Source: Clostridiales bacterium Firm_05 (GTDB taxonomy: Bacteria > Bacillota > Clostridia > Oscillospirales > Ruminococcaceae). Taken from it: DNA of 35,886 nt. Below the pieces are notes generated by a model. It searched no databases. It was not told where the DNA came from and saw only the letters and a list, made by a program, of their open reading frames with translations. This document shows positions 1 through 7,785 of the stretch, piece by piece; within the stretch, counting starts at the first letter, position 1; each line of letters begins with the position of its first letter. Location: the NCBI GenBank assembly GCA_001604035.1, contig LVAK01000052.1:1-35886 (forward strand), written 5' to 3'. The translations under genes were made by a program, and so were the position numbers.

Positions 1-272
1 AATTCAAGTCTTGCGGCTCCGGTATACCTGAGATAAACACTTATCTCCACATTTTCTCCTGCAAATACAGACTGTCTGTACTTTCCGTCCACATGGATAA
101 CAGGGAAACGCAGTGCGTGCTCCTCCATCCAGCTTACGGAATATCCGAGGATATCCTCCATGAGCTGTATCCTTGCCTCTTCGAGCCAGCGGAAATAATT
201 GCTGTGATGTACGACTCCGTAAAGATCTGTATCGCTGAATCTTGCCTTTGTTCTGTAGATATAAGCCTCCAT
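1..272 (-). CDS. Hotdog-fold acyl-CoA/ACP thioesterase, YbgC/FadM-like (3' end outside window)
   Basis: Translating the minus strand from the ATG at 272-270 gives 90 codons that run off the window edge. Residues 11-33 carry the YbgC/4-hydroxybenzoyl-CoA thioesterase signature: an FSDTDLYGVVHHSNYFRWLEEAR-type stretch whose Asp and His-His-x-x-Tyr are the expected active-site block. A GAGGT ribosome-binding site overlaps the end of the upstream gene, which stops 5 bases earlier, so translation is probably coupled. The family hydrolyses acyl thioesters. In this operon it could release the finished chain from the carrier protein, or act as the dehydratase-like hotdog enzyme that the visible part of the cluster otherwise lacks. 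Family assignment is firm; substrate is inference. Confidence 0.85.
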   Translation of the reverse strand, partial: MEAYIYRTKARFSDTDLYGVVHHSNYFRWLEEARIQLMEDILGYSVSWMEEHALRFPVIHVDGKYRQSVFAGENVEISVYLRYTGAARLE

Positions 273-277
273 AACAT

Positions 278-979
278 TTACCTCGCCGTATATCCGCCGT
301 CGATAACTATGCACTGTCCTGTTATTGCCGGATTGACTGCCAGCATGGATATTGCCTGTACGACTTCCTCTGCATTTACTCTGCTTCTCGGAAGCATAGC
401 TGTTACCGTCATCCACTCACGCTTCTTCTTCACCTGCTTTTCCACCTTCTTGAGGAAATCAGATCCGAAGAATCCGGGGCATACACAGTTTGCAGTTATC
501 TTTCTGCTGCCGTAATCCAGAGCCACCGAGCGGATAAGATTTATCATTGCCGCTTTTGAAGCACAGTAAGAAGCTGATTCATAAGTTCCTACTATACCAT
601 ACTGTGAAGCAACTGCGATGATCGCTGCTCCGTCTGAAAGTACCGGTATCAGGCTGTGCAGCACTCTGTAAAGTCCGGTCACATTCACATCCATTGCCTG
701 AGACCATGCCTCCGGCGAGATATCAGTGACGCTTCCGTAATTGAATATACCAGCCGAATATATCAGCACATCCGGCCTTATATCTTCCGCTTCAAGACGT
801 GCTGCAAGGGAAGCGGTATCCTCTCCGCTGGTAACATCACAGCGTATATATGTGCAGTTATCGGGTATCTCTTCCGGCTCCCTTATATCGCAGAGGATGA
901 GCCTGTCATCCGGAAATGCTCCGGTTATATGCTCTCCGAGGATGCCGGAAGCTCCGAAAACTATAATATTCCTGCTCAA
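278..979 (-). CDS. SDR-family ketoreductase
   Basis: This 233-residue protein is a short-chain dehydrogenase/reductase. The nucleotide-binding glycine motif GASGILG is at residues 9-15, a shortened NAG-equivalent SAG at 75-77, and the catalytic set is Asn99, Ser125, Tyr138 and Lys142 (YCASK). It ends with the usual SDR sequence around VIDGGYTAR. Its start overlaps the stop of the preceding fabG-like gene by 4 bases (ATGA), so the two are translationally coupled. It most likely reduces a beta-keto group on an ACP-bound chain with NAD(P)H, or modifies the product later. The glycine motif departs from classical FabG (TGxxxGIG), so it may have a different substrate from its neighbour. Cytosolic; no membrane segment. 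Confidence 0.88.
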   Translation of the reverse strand: MSRNIIVFGASGILGEHITGAFPDDRLILCDIREPEEIPDNCTYIRCDVTSGEDTASLAARLEAEDIRPDVLIYSAGIFNYGSVTDISPEAWSQAMDVNVTGLYRVLHSLIPVLSDGAAIIAVASQYGIVGTYESASYCASKAAMINLIRSVALDYGSRKITANCVCPGFFGSDFLKKVEKQVKKKREWMTVTAMLPRSRVNAEEVVQAISMLAVNPAITGQCIVIDGGYTAR

Positions 980-1722
980 GCTGTAAGACCTCCGTCAACT
1001 ACAAGTACCTGTCCGTTTATATATCCGGAGCAGTCAGATGCAAGGAACATTGCCGCATTGGCGATATCGTCAACATCGCCTATTCTTGAAGCAGGGATGT
1101 CCTTTATGATCTTCTCCTTCATCTTATCCGGGATGGTATCCAGCATCTCCGTAAGGATATATCCGGGAGCGATGGCATTTACATTGATATTCTTTCCTGC
1201 AACTTCCTTTGAAAGGCTCTTAGTGAAACCGATAAGTCCTGCCTTTGAAGCAGAGTAGTTGGTCTGACCGGCCATACCGGCGATGCCTCCGACGGATGTC
1301 ATATTGATGATCTTGCCGCTGCGGTTGCCGATGAAATGTGTGAGGAACTGCTTTGTGACATTGAATGCGCCTGTAAGGTTCACTTCGATCACCTTTCCCC
1401 AGTTATCGCCTGACATGAGCATCATATATCCGTCCTTGGTGATACCTGCATTGTTTACCAGGATATCCACCTTGCCGAAATCGCTGAGGATCTGCTTAGC
1501 GGCTGCCTTTATGCTTTCGATATCAGATACATCGGCGCAATAGCCCTTTACCTGAACACCGCTGCCGGCATATTTTGCCTCAAGCTCCTCTGCTCTGCCC
1601 TTTGAAGAGCCATAGATGAATGCTACATTTGCACCGTGGGAAGCAAAATTCTCTGCGATAGCTCTTCCTATGCCACGGCTTCCGCCTGTAACTACGGCTG
1701 TTTTTCCTGTAAAATCAAACAT
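976..1722 (-). CDS. fabG: 3-oxoacyl-ACP reductase (FabG type)
   Basis: The 248-residue protein matches FabG throughout. TGGSRGIG is at 12-19, NNAG at 90-93, catalytic Asn115, Ser143, Tyr156 and Lys160 (YSASK), and the C-terminus ends in VVDGGLTA. FabG reduces 3-oxoacyl-ACP to 3-hydroxyacyl-ACP with NADPH. The start ATG follows AAAGGAGA and lies 12 bases after the Cys-less ketosynthase gene. Its place between ketosynthase-like genes and a second SDR indicates a dedicated reductase of this pathway rather than the housekeeping FabG, which normally sits with fabD/fabF/accB. Confidence 0.93.
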   Translation of the reverse strand: MFDFTGKTAVVTGGSRGIGRAIAENFASHGANVAFIYGSSKGRAEELEAKYAGSGVQVKGYCADVSDIESIKAAAKQILSDFGKVDILVNNAGITKDGYMMLMSGDNWGKVIEVNLTGAFNVTKQFLTHFIGNRSGKIINMTSVGGIAGMAGQTNYSASKAGLIGFTKSLSKEVAGKNINVNAIAPGYILTEMLDTIPDKMKEKIIKDIPASRIGDVDDIANAAMFLASDCSGYINGQVLVVDGGLTA

Positions 1723-1734
1723 AGTGCGTCTCCT

Positions 1735-2718
1735 TTATTCTCCGAGCACGAAGGCTTCTACTGTACCGGACATCTCTGTTCCCAGAACCAGTACCTTGCT
1801 GTAGCGCTTGTTCTTTACGAGAACTGATCCGAGTATAACGCTTGATACTGCGCTTGCACCGAAGCTCTCGCCCAGCATATCTCTTGCGTTGATAACTTCA
1901 CATCTGCTGCCGAATATCTCATTTACAGCAGTCTTCTCGTCCTCGCTTACTGATGACTGTGCAATATTTGAAAGAAGTACAAGGTCGATGTCCTCAGCTT
2001 CAAGCTCAGCCTTTCTGAGAGCCTTCTTTATAACTCTTGAATATGCTGATACAACATCTCTGCCTGACTGATAGAGAGGTGAGAAGCCTATACCTGTCTC
2101 TGCGTCTCCGAGGATACGTCCATAGATCTCACGGGCAGAGTCCTCGCTCTCAACTACTACTCCTGCAACACCTTCTGATATAACATCTCCGCCGAATTTC
2201 TTTACTGCTGTTGAAGCAACAGGGCCGCAATATTCATCGCCGCCGCATACTACGATAGCGTTATCCGGCTTCTTCTCGACCTGTCTCATGGAATATGAAA
2301 GAGCATTGCTTCCCATAAGAAGGGTGCTTGGTCCCTTGAGTCCGAAGTAAAGGGCAACATTTCCGAGAGCTGCGTTTGATACTGTATTTGCAAAATCCAT
2401 AGGACTTGCCAGCTCAGGTGTAGGGAGAAGTCTTCCGAATTCGATGTTGAGATTGATCGAACCGTAGTCTGTATTCATGATTATACCTGTATTATCGCCC
2501 TTCTCGCAGCCGGACATCTTCAGGCAGTTATCTGTTACTGCTGCACACATACGTCCGAAGCGTCCCATACGTCTGATCTTTCTCGGATCAAGTGAATGGC
2601 TGAAATCTATCTCGCCGCCTGAGGGCTTTTTTCTGCTGTCCCAGCTGTTGAGTATATCAGACTCTGTGCTGCCCATCTCTGAGATCATTCCCCAGCCGGT
2701 TATTGCTGTTTTGCACAT
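1735..2718 (-). CDS. Ketosynthase-like protein without catalytic Cys (chain-length-factor-like)
   Basis: A 327-residue thiolase-fold protein, shorter than the 396-residue ketosynthase in the same operon. The nucleophile region GPSTLLMGSNALS aligns with the GPVYTTMSACAAG of that ketosynthase and places Asn138 where the Cys should be. The HGTGT and GHCLGAAG histidine motifs are also lost, replaced by LLSNIAQSS and LGESFGASA. It therefore cannot condense by the normal Cys-His-His mechanism. In type II polyketide, aryl polyene and related systems such a partner (KS-beta or chain length factor) dimerises with the active ketosynthase and sets chain length; that role is inferred here from context. 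Start chosen at the ATG after AAAGGATG, 6 bases after the preceding stop. Confidence 0.82.
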   Translation of the reverse strand: MCKTAITGWGMISEMGSTESDILNSWDSRKKPSGGEIDFSHSLDPRKIRRMGRFGRMCAAVTDNCLKMSGCEKGDNTGIIMNTDYGSINLNIEFGRLLPTPELASPMDFANTVSNAALGNVALYFGLKGPSTLLMGSNALSYSMRQVEKKPDNAIVVCGGDEYCGPVASTAVKKFGGDVISEGVAGVVVESEDSAREIYGRILGDAETGIGFSPLYQSGRDVVSAYSRVIKKALRKAELEAEDIDLVLLSNIAQSSVSEDEKTAVNEIFGSRCEVINARDMLGESFGASAVSSVILGSVLVKNKRYSKVLVLGTEMSGTVEAFVLGE

Positions 2719-2724
2719 ACTTCA

Positions 2725-3882
2725 TTACATCCTTTCCATTACGCCTGACTTTTCAAGCTCTTTTATTCCCAGCAGGGCCGCTGTAAAATGTGCATTGCCC
2801 CAGCCGGCTATCTTTATTCTGTCCTTCTTCATGCAGGACACCGGATTCTTCATATTGTCCCGGCAGCTGAATGCCCATCCGGCAAAATTACCGCAGCCGT
2901 ACTGTCTTATAAGTTCATCGTATCCGACTACATCAGTGATCGCTGCACCGCCGAGAAGCTCAGACGCATTCTTCCTTATCAGTTCTTCGTCTGCACTCTC
3001 ATCGTAATAGATATCAGCTCTCTGAAAACCGCCGCTGCTCCATCTTATCATCTGTATGATGCCCAGCTCGTCAGCCTTGTCCGGAACTATGAACTCGAAA
3101 TCCGTATCAAGCTCCTCATCCGACACATACATTGTCATAAGCCTTACTCTGGACTTGCTTGTGTCAGAAGCCTCGATCAGCACATCATATCCCAATGTTT
3201 TACCGCCGGCAGTCAGAGTTTTCTCCGCCTCATTGATGACCACATCATCAAAGCTGCTTACCTTTATCACCTTTTCCGGATCCTCGTTCTTTATGAGCCA
3301 TGCAGCCATATGCTCGAGACTGTCGGTATGACAGCTACTGTCAAATACCTGGCCTGATATGTAGCCTGCGGCTGTATTCAGTGATATATCCTTTCTCGGT
3401 ACAAATGCTCCGAGGACCTTGTTCCACTCCTCTGAACCGGAAAGCTTCTCTGCAAAGCCGCTGTAGTCCTTCATGAAGTTCTTTGCCATTACGGAGGAGG
3501 GAGATGTATTTACCCTGAATCCGCTCTGAACGCTCAGCTTCCATTCTGCACCTATGCTGCTGAGGATATCTGAAAAAGCATCTGCCGCTTCATTTCCTGC
3601 ACCGGATACATCTGCAAGGCTTCTGATAAATTCATCAGCGCCCCTGTCAGCCTTATATCTGTGGGAAGATGTTCTTACTGAAAAGCCGTGACCGGGCTTC
3701 TGTTCAACAGTATAACCCAGCTTCTCAGCCGCCAGTGCCATCATACCGTCTGCACTGTCGCAGCAGTAGAAGGTGATGTCCTTGATATTTCCGGTAGTTA
3801 TCCTTCTGTGATCCACACCGTTCATTTCAAGGAAACGGCTGAGTGAAAGGGCAGTTATATTATTGCCTATGATAACGACCAT
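2725..3882 (-). CDS. Degenerate CrtI-like FAD/NAD(P)-binding oxidoreductase homologue
   Basis: A 385-residue protein resembling a worn-down amine oxidase/phytoene desaturase. It opens with a Rossmann-like strand-turn-helix (VVIIGNNITALSLSRFLEMNG) in which the GxGxxG of the active neighbour has become GNNITA. It closes with IKIAGWGNAHFTAALLGIKEL, which matches the C-terminal FAD-binding segment of CrtI-type enzymes (compare LFLTGHWGGVGDGV in the 511-residue protein of this operon). The acidic ribose-binding residue is not evident. It may be an inactive or structural partner of the true desaturase, parallel to the ketosynthase/Cys-less pair nearby, or an enzyme using FAD differently. It lies 5 bases after the ketosynthase stop, with a GGGGTAAGGAC ribosome-binding site. 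Confidence 0.6.
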   Translation of the reverse strand: MVVIIGNNITALSLSRFLEMNGVDHRRITTGNIKDITFYCCDSADGMMALAAEKLGYTVEQKPGHGFSVRTSSHRYKADRGADEFIRSLADVSGAGNEAADAFSDILSSIGAEWKLSVQSGFRVNTSPSSVMAKNFMKDYSGFAEKLSGSEEWNKVLGAFVPRKDISLNTAAGYISGQVFDSSCHTDSLEHMAAWLIKNEDPEKVIKVSSFDDVVINEAEKTLTAGGKTLGYDVLIEASDTSKSRVRLMTMYVSDEELDTDFEFIVPDKADELGIIQMIRWSSGGFQRADIYYDESADEELIRKNASELLGGAAITDVVGYDELIRQYGCGNFAGWAFSCRDNMKNPVSCMKKDRIKIAGWGNAHFTAALLGIKELEKSGVMERM

Positions 3883-3887
3883 TGTCC

Positions 3888-5078
3888 TTACCCCGCATAT
3901 TTCCTGAGCACTATGCTGGCTGTATTTCCTGCAAATGCGAATGAATTGGAAATTACATAGTCTACAGGGCGATGTACTGTCTCTGCACCGAGTATGTGGA
4001 TACCGCCTTCTGTTTCAAGGGGATTGTCAAGTCTGAATGTACCGGGCATGAACTGATGCTTGAGTGCAAGTGCAGATATAGCAAGCTCAATGCTGCCGGC
4101 AGCTCCCAGGCAGTGGCCTGTGATAGCCTTTGTTGAAGATACATAGATATTCGGCTGATCCGGGAAGAGCTTCTCGATGCCCTTGATCTCCATTGTATCA
4201 TTTGCCTTTGTACCTGTACCATGAGCATTAACGTATACATTCTCATCTGTTATATTGATCTCAGCATCTTCAAGTGCTTCCTTCATTGCTATGTATGCGC
4301 CCTCGCCGTCCGGTCTGGGTGATGTGATGTGGTATGCCTCGTTCTTTGCAGCATATCCTGCAACCTCAGCATATATATCAGCACCTCTTGCGACTGCATG
4401 ATCCAGTTCCTCAAGAACTATGAATGCGCTTGCTTCACCAAGGTTGATACCGCTTCTCTCCTGATCGAAGGGGCGGCACTTGTCCTCTGCGATGGCTTTA
4501 AGTGCGCTGAATCCAACTGATGAGAAGAGTGTGAGTGCGTCTGTTCCGCCTACGATAGCGACATCTGTCTCGCCGCTCTTTATTGCATCGAAAGCTATAC
4601 CTGCGGCTGCCGTACCTGCTGCACAGGCTGACATTGTTGTATAAACAGGGCCGTTTACTCCGAGCTTGCTGCTGATCTTATTGATGAAATCAGGGACTAT
4701 GTATACAAAGTCCTCATCGCTCTCAGGAGTATCGCTGTTTACATAGCGCATCATATTCTGATTGCCTGCCATAGATGTGGCAAAGGAGAATACAACGTCC
4801 TCGCTGTTCTCTGCGATCATATCTCTGAGTGACTGATCCTTGTAGAGATCATCAATTGCCTCGAAAGCAACTGCTGTTGTTCTCTCGTCGCACTCGTCCT
4901 CATATCTGAGAGGTCTCTTGATCTCGCAGCCGAGTCTTGAAACAAGTCCGTCTGTACTATAGAGATCTACTTCTGACTGTCCTTCTTTAAGCTCCTCAAG
5001 GGCTTCGATAAGCTCCTTCTCATTGCCGGCATTTGATGAAACGACACCGATACCGGTAACTACGATTCTTTTCTCCAT
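3888..5078 (-). CDS. Beta-ketoacyl-ACP synthase (FabF/KS-alpha type)
   Basis: A 396-residue condensing enzyme with a complete Cys-His-His triad: Cys152 in SACAAGTAAAG, His286 in NAHGTGTKAND, and His322 in TGHCLGAAG. The Lys of SSTKAITGH is also present. It performs decarboxylative Claisen condensation of malonyl-ACP onto an acyl starter. It is slightly shorter than FabF (about 410). Directly downstream are the degenerate FAD protein and the Cys-less ketosynthase, and 21 bases upstream is the ACP gene, so this is the chain-building core of the cluster. The start ATG follows AAGAGGTAAGC. Housekeeping fabF is unlikely because no fabD, fabH, fabZ or acc genes accompany it. Confidence 0.93.
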   Translation of the reverse strand: MEKRIVVTGIGVVSSNAGNEKELIEALEELKEGQSEVDLYSTDGLVSRLGCEIKRPLRYEDECDERTTAVAFEAIDDLYKDQSLRDMIAENSEDVVFSFATSMAGNQNMMRYVNSDTPESDEDFVYIVPDFINKISSKLGVNGPVYTTMSACAAGTAAAGIAFDAIKSGETDVAIVGGTDALTLFSSVGFSALKAIAEDKCRPFDQERSGINLGEASAFIVLEELDHAVARGADIYAEVAGYAAKNEAYHITSPRPDGEGAYIAMKEALEDAEINITDENVYVNAHGTGTKANDTMEIKGIEKLFPDQPNIYVSSTKAITGHCLGAAGSIELAISALALKHQFMPGTFRLDNPLETEGGIHILGAETVHRPVDYVISNSFAFAGNTASIVLRKYAG

Positions 5079-5099
5079 ATGCTTACCTCTTACAGGTCA

Positions 5100-5384
5100 T
5101 TATTCCTGACCGTTCTCACGAACATAATCTGCGATGGATGTGATGCTCTGGAAAATACCCATCTCCTCATCACTTACCTCGATGCCGTACTTCTCCTTGA
5201 GGCCTACTACCAGCTCAAGAGCGTCTACTGAGTCAAGTCCGAGGCCGTCGCCCTCTGAGTCGAATGAAGCGAAGATAGGTGCGTCGTAGTCAACATCTTC
5301 CTTGTTGATGTAGTCGATTCTGAGTCTCTCAAAGATCATGTCTCTTACTTCTTCCTCGATGTTTCTGTTTGCAAAATTAGCCAT
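5100..5384 (-). CDS. Acyl carrier protein
   Basis: A 94-residue acidic protein. Ser52 in GLGLDSVDALEL is the phosphopantetheine attachment site, followed by the acidic recognition helix II (ALELVVGLKEKYGIEV). I chose the ATG at 5384-5382 because GGAGGAATTAAC precedes it at good distance; the ATG 15 bases upstream would put that ribosome-binding site inside the coding region. The protein carries growing acyl intermediates as thioesters for the ketosynthase and reductases next to it. It is longer than AcpP (about 77) because of an N-terminal helix and an insert, FASFDSEGDG, before the DSVD motif. An 83-base gap separates it from the upstream gene, the largest inside the operon. Confidence 0.95.
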   Translation of the reverse strand: MANFANRNIEEEVRDMIFERLRIDYINKEDVDYDAPIFASFDSEGDGLGLDSVDALELVVGLKEKYGIEVSDEEMGIFQSITSIADYVRENGQE

Positions 5385-5467
5385 TGTTAATTCCTCCATT
5401 AAATAAATATAGTTTTATAATTTTTTCCCTTTCGGGTATATATTTACACGTCTCTGCGACGGTAAAA
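5385..5467 (-). other. Intra-operon gap before the ACP gene with a small hairpin
   Basis: The 83 bases between the desaturase and ACP genes are very A/T-rich. They hold a short CCC-GAAA-GGG tetraloop hairpin (minus sense), followed by A-runs rather than U-runs, so it is not an intrinsic terminator. It could be an mRNA processing or stabilising element that raises ACP expression. No convincing -35/-10 pair is seen. Confidence 0.3.
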
Positions 5468-7003
5468 TCAAGCTGAATGGTTTTTGCTGAAATCGTATAT
5501 CTCTTCGATATGATCGCAGCGGAGTATCTTGTCTGCAACTCTCATTGCAACATCTGTGGTGAATATCACACCGTCGCCGACCCCTCCCCAGTGTCCGGTG
5601 AGGAACAGTCCGTCTACAAGCTGGCGGCAGTCAAGGAGCGAGAAGTTCTCTACCAGCTCCGGAGTACACTTGTAGCCTCCGAAGGCTCCTTTGCTGTTGC
5701 CGGTATATCTCTGGAATGTGACCGGAGAAGCTATCTCCATCACTTCGATATGCTCGCTGATTCCGGGGAAGAATCTCTCTGCCTTACGCACAAGATTCAT
5801 AGCTGCCGCTTTTTTCTTTTCACGGTAGAGCTTCCTGTCGGTATCACGGAGCTTGTACATATCCTCAAAGTCCCAGTTCACAAGCATTCCCAGCATCATC
5901 TGTCCCTTTCCCTCGGGGCAGGCTGTAGGATCGTTGTTTGCCGAAAGACTTATCAGCAGGAAATCATTTTCTCTCTGGACGCTGTGCTCTCCGATAAGCT
6001 TTGCCTTATCGTCAAGAACGCTCATTGCATCCGGATAATAGGATATATTCTTCGGCTCATAGCCAAGGGACTTTATATCCTTGTCAAGGCCTATCCATAC
6101 CGAGAAGCAGGACGGGCTCTCTGTAAACTTGGTATTTATCTTTTCAAGCACTCGCTGGGGAACATTTTCCTCTCCCACCAGCTCACGTATGGTGAAGCCC
6201 AGGTCGCAGTTGGAAACGATATAGTCTGCTCTGAGTATCTCTCCCTTGCAGACAACTCCGACTGCTCTGCCGTTTTCCATGATTATCCTTTCGGCAGGAC
6301 TGTTCAGGAGCACCCTTCCTCCCAGCTCCTCGATGCGCTTGCGGAGGAGATCGATTATCGCTCCTGCGCCGCCTACGGGCTGGTATGTCTCCTCTCCGCA
6401 GTTTGCGAAGGATACCATTCTTATGAAGGCGAACAGCGCTCCGCCGGGCATTGCATCTGATATGGCTACCAGCAGGCTGATGATCTTCTCATTGGTGAAT
6501 ATGCCTCTCAGGAACTGGTCTACAGACATCTTTCTGTACTTGTCCAGTACCTTCAGGTCAGTCAGCGAGAACTTGCTTATGCCTGCATTAGCACCCTTGT
6601 CAATGATATCCAGTATGGAATTGATCCTGTCCACCTCTGCTTCAAAGCGGTCGATATCCTCCTTGTCCTCCGGGAACAGCTCCCTGAGCGAATCTGCTGC
6701 GCTGGAATTGCACATATTGAAATTGATATCGCCCACCTGAACATTCTCATGGAAGGTGTACCATTCCGGCAGTTCCTTCACTCCAAGAGCACTCAGGATA
6801 CCGTCCACACTGTTCCTGCCGTGGATACCGCCTATCCTGTGGACAGCTGCTGCAAATCTGAAGCCTTTTCTTGAAAAGCTCTGGCAATAGCCGCCGGCTA
6901 CGCTGTGCTTTTCAAGGACCGTCACATCGTAGCCCTTATTCGCCAGCGCACAGGCACAGGTCATTCCGGATATGCCGGAGCCTATAACTACTATTTTCTT
7001 CAT
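5468..7003 (-). CDS. CrtI/phytoene-desaturase-like FAD-dependent oxidoreductase
   Basis: A 511-residue flavoprotein with GSGISG at residues 8-13 and the ribose-binding Glu31 (VTVLEKHS), followed by the GGYCQSFSRKGFRF segment typical of carotenoid desaturases and isomerases. The C-terminal FAD motif LFLTGHWGGVGDGVIFTTDVAMRVAD is intact. The family (CrtI, CrtISO, CrtN) dehydrogenates or isomerises polyene and isoprenoid chains. No prenyl or phytoene synthase is present, so here it more likely introduces or isomerises double bonds in an ACP-derived acyl chain. The start ATG follows AAGGGAGAG, 17 bases after the upstream stop. Family certain; substrate inferred. Confidence 0.87.
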   Translation of the reverse strand: MKKIVVIGSGISGMTCACALANKGYDVTVLEKHSVAGGYCQSFSRKGFRFAAAVHRIGGIHGRNSVDGILSALGVKELPEWYTFHENVQVGDINFNMCNSSAADSLRELFPEDKEDIDRFEAEVDRINSILDIIDKGANAGISKFSLTDLKVLDKYRKMSVDQFLRGIFTNEKIISLLVAISDAMPGGALFAFIRMVSFANCGEETYQPVGGAGAIIDLLRKRIEELGGRVLLNSPAERIIMENGRAVGVVCKGEILRADYIVSNCDLGFTIRELVGEENVPQRVLEKINTKFTESPSCFSVWIGLDKDIKSLGYEPKNISYYPDAMSVLDDKAKLIGEHSVQRENDFLLISLSANNDPTACPEGKGQMMLGMLVNWDFEDMYKLRDTDRKLYREKKKAAAMNLVRKAERFFPGISEHIEVMEIASPVTFQRYTGNSKGAFGGYKCTPELVENFSLLDCRQLVDGLFLTGHWGGVGDGVIFTTDVAMRVADKILRCDHIEEIYDFSKNHSA

Positions 7004-7020
7004 ACATCACTCTCCCTTTG

Positions 7021-7785
7021 TCATTCAGTTTCAGCAAGGAGCGTCTCAAGCATTTTCTGCTCTTTTTTCAGGCACTTGATGAACTCTGCTCCTGACATAT
7101 ATTTCTTTTTGTATAATTCTCTCCAACCGCTTCCAAGACCGAGTATGCTCTCGAATACCTCTCTGCGCTGGTCTGTGAAAGAATCATCTATGCTTACTTT
7201 TACTGAACCGGTAAGATTGCGTGCCAGCTTGCTGCTTATAAAGCATCTGAGACCGGAGACCAGCTTCCTTATGTATACCTTCCGGCAGCTTTCATCCCTG
7301 CTATGCATACTATCGGGGTAGAAGTTGATATCCTCATACACTGCCCAGTCCCTGGTATTCACAAAGGCTGCTGACGCTCTTTTTTCAAGGCTGCGGCCGG
7401 TATGCCACTTGCCGTCGGACAGCTTCCAGAGCCCAAGGCCTGCGATATTTTTAAGGCTGCTGACTCTTTCATATGTGAAGCTGCATTTGTCAGCTGCATC
7501 CTTGTCGTACTTCCTTACGAATACACTGCTGCCGGCTGCCATTTTCTGCTTCAGTCTCCTCAGCTTCTTGCTGCCGAACTTCTGGATCACAGCCTGTATC
7601 TCAAGCTGATAGTATTCCCTTACGATATCCAGCCTGTTCTCAGTAAAAGCCTTTACGGCAAATCTGCTGTGAGATGTCTGGCAGAGATCAAAGGTCAGTC
7701 CCGAACACATAGCAGCTATATCATCAGCGCTCTCATTATCCGGGAACGCCATTGCTATCGCTTTCATCTGAGCGTTCTTGTTCAT
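7021..7785 (-). CDS. Conserved-looking protein of unknown function in the biosynthetic operon
   Basis: I do not recognise this 254-residue protein. It is rich in Lys/Arg, has no signal peptide or membrane segment, and shows no known catalytic motif. A central stretch reads like a substrate-binding or carrier domain (GLGLWKLSDGKWHTGRS), and the C-terminal 40 residues are charged helix. I placed the start at the ATG at 7785-7783 because GGAGGTG lies just upstream and the start overlaps the stop of the BtrH-like gene by 4 bases (ATGA). That tight coupling suggests a complex or consecutive step with the BtrH-like acyltransferase. An upstream in-frame ATG would extend it by 29 residues, deep into the previous gene, which is unlikely. 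Confidence 0.7.
   Translation of the reverse strand: MNKNAQMKAIAMAFPDNESADDIAAMCSGLTFDLCQTSHSRFAVKAFTENRLDIVREYYQLEIQAVIQKFGSKKLRRLKQKMAAGSSVFVRKYDKDAADKCSFTYERVSSLKNIAGLGLWKLSDGKWHTGRSLEKRASAAFVNTRDWAVYEDINFYPDSMHSRDESCRKVYIRKLVSGLRCFISSKLARNLTGSVKVSIDDSFTDQRREVFESILGLGSGWRELYKKKYMSGAEFIKCLKKEQKMLETLLAETE

Noticed and set aside
5477-6460. 327-residue plus-strand frame
   Set aside because: Antisense shadow of the CrtI-like gene, whose motifs are complete on the minus strand.
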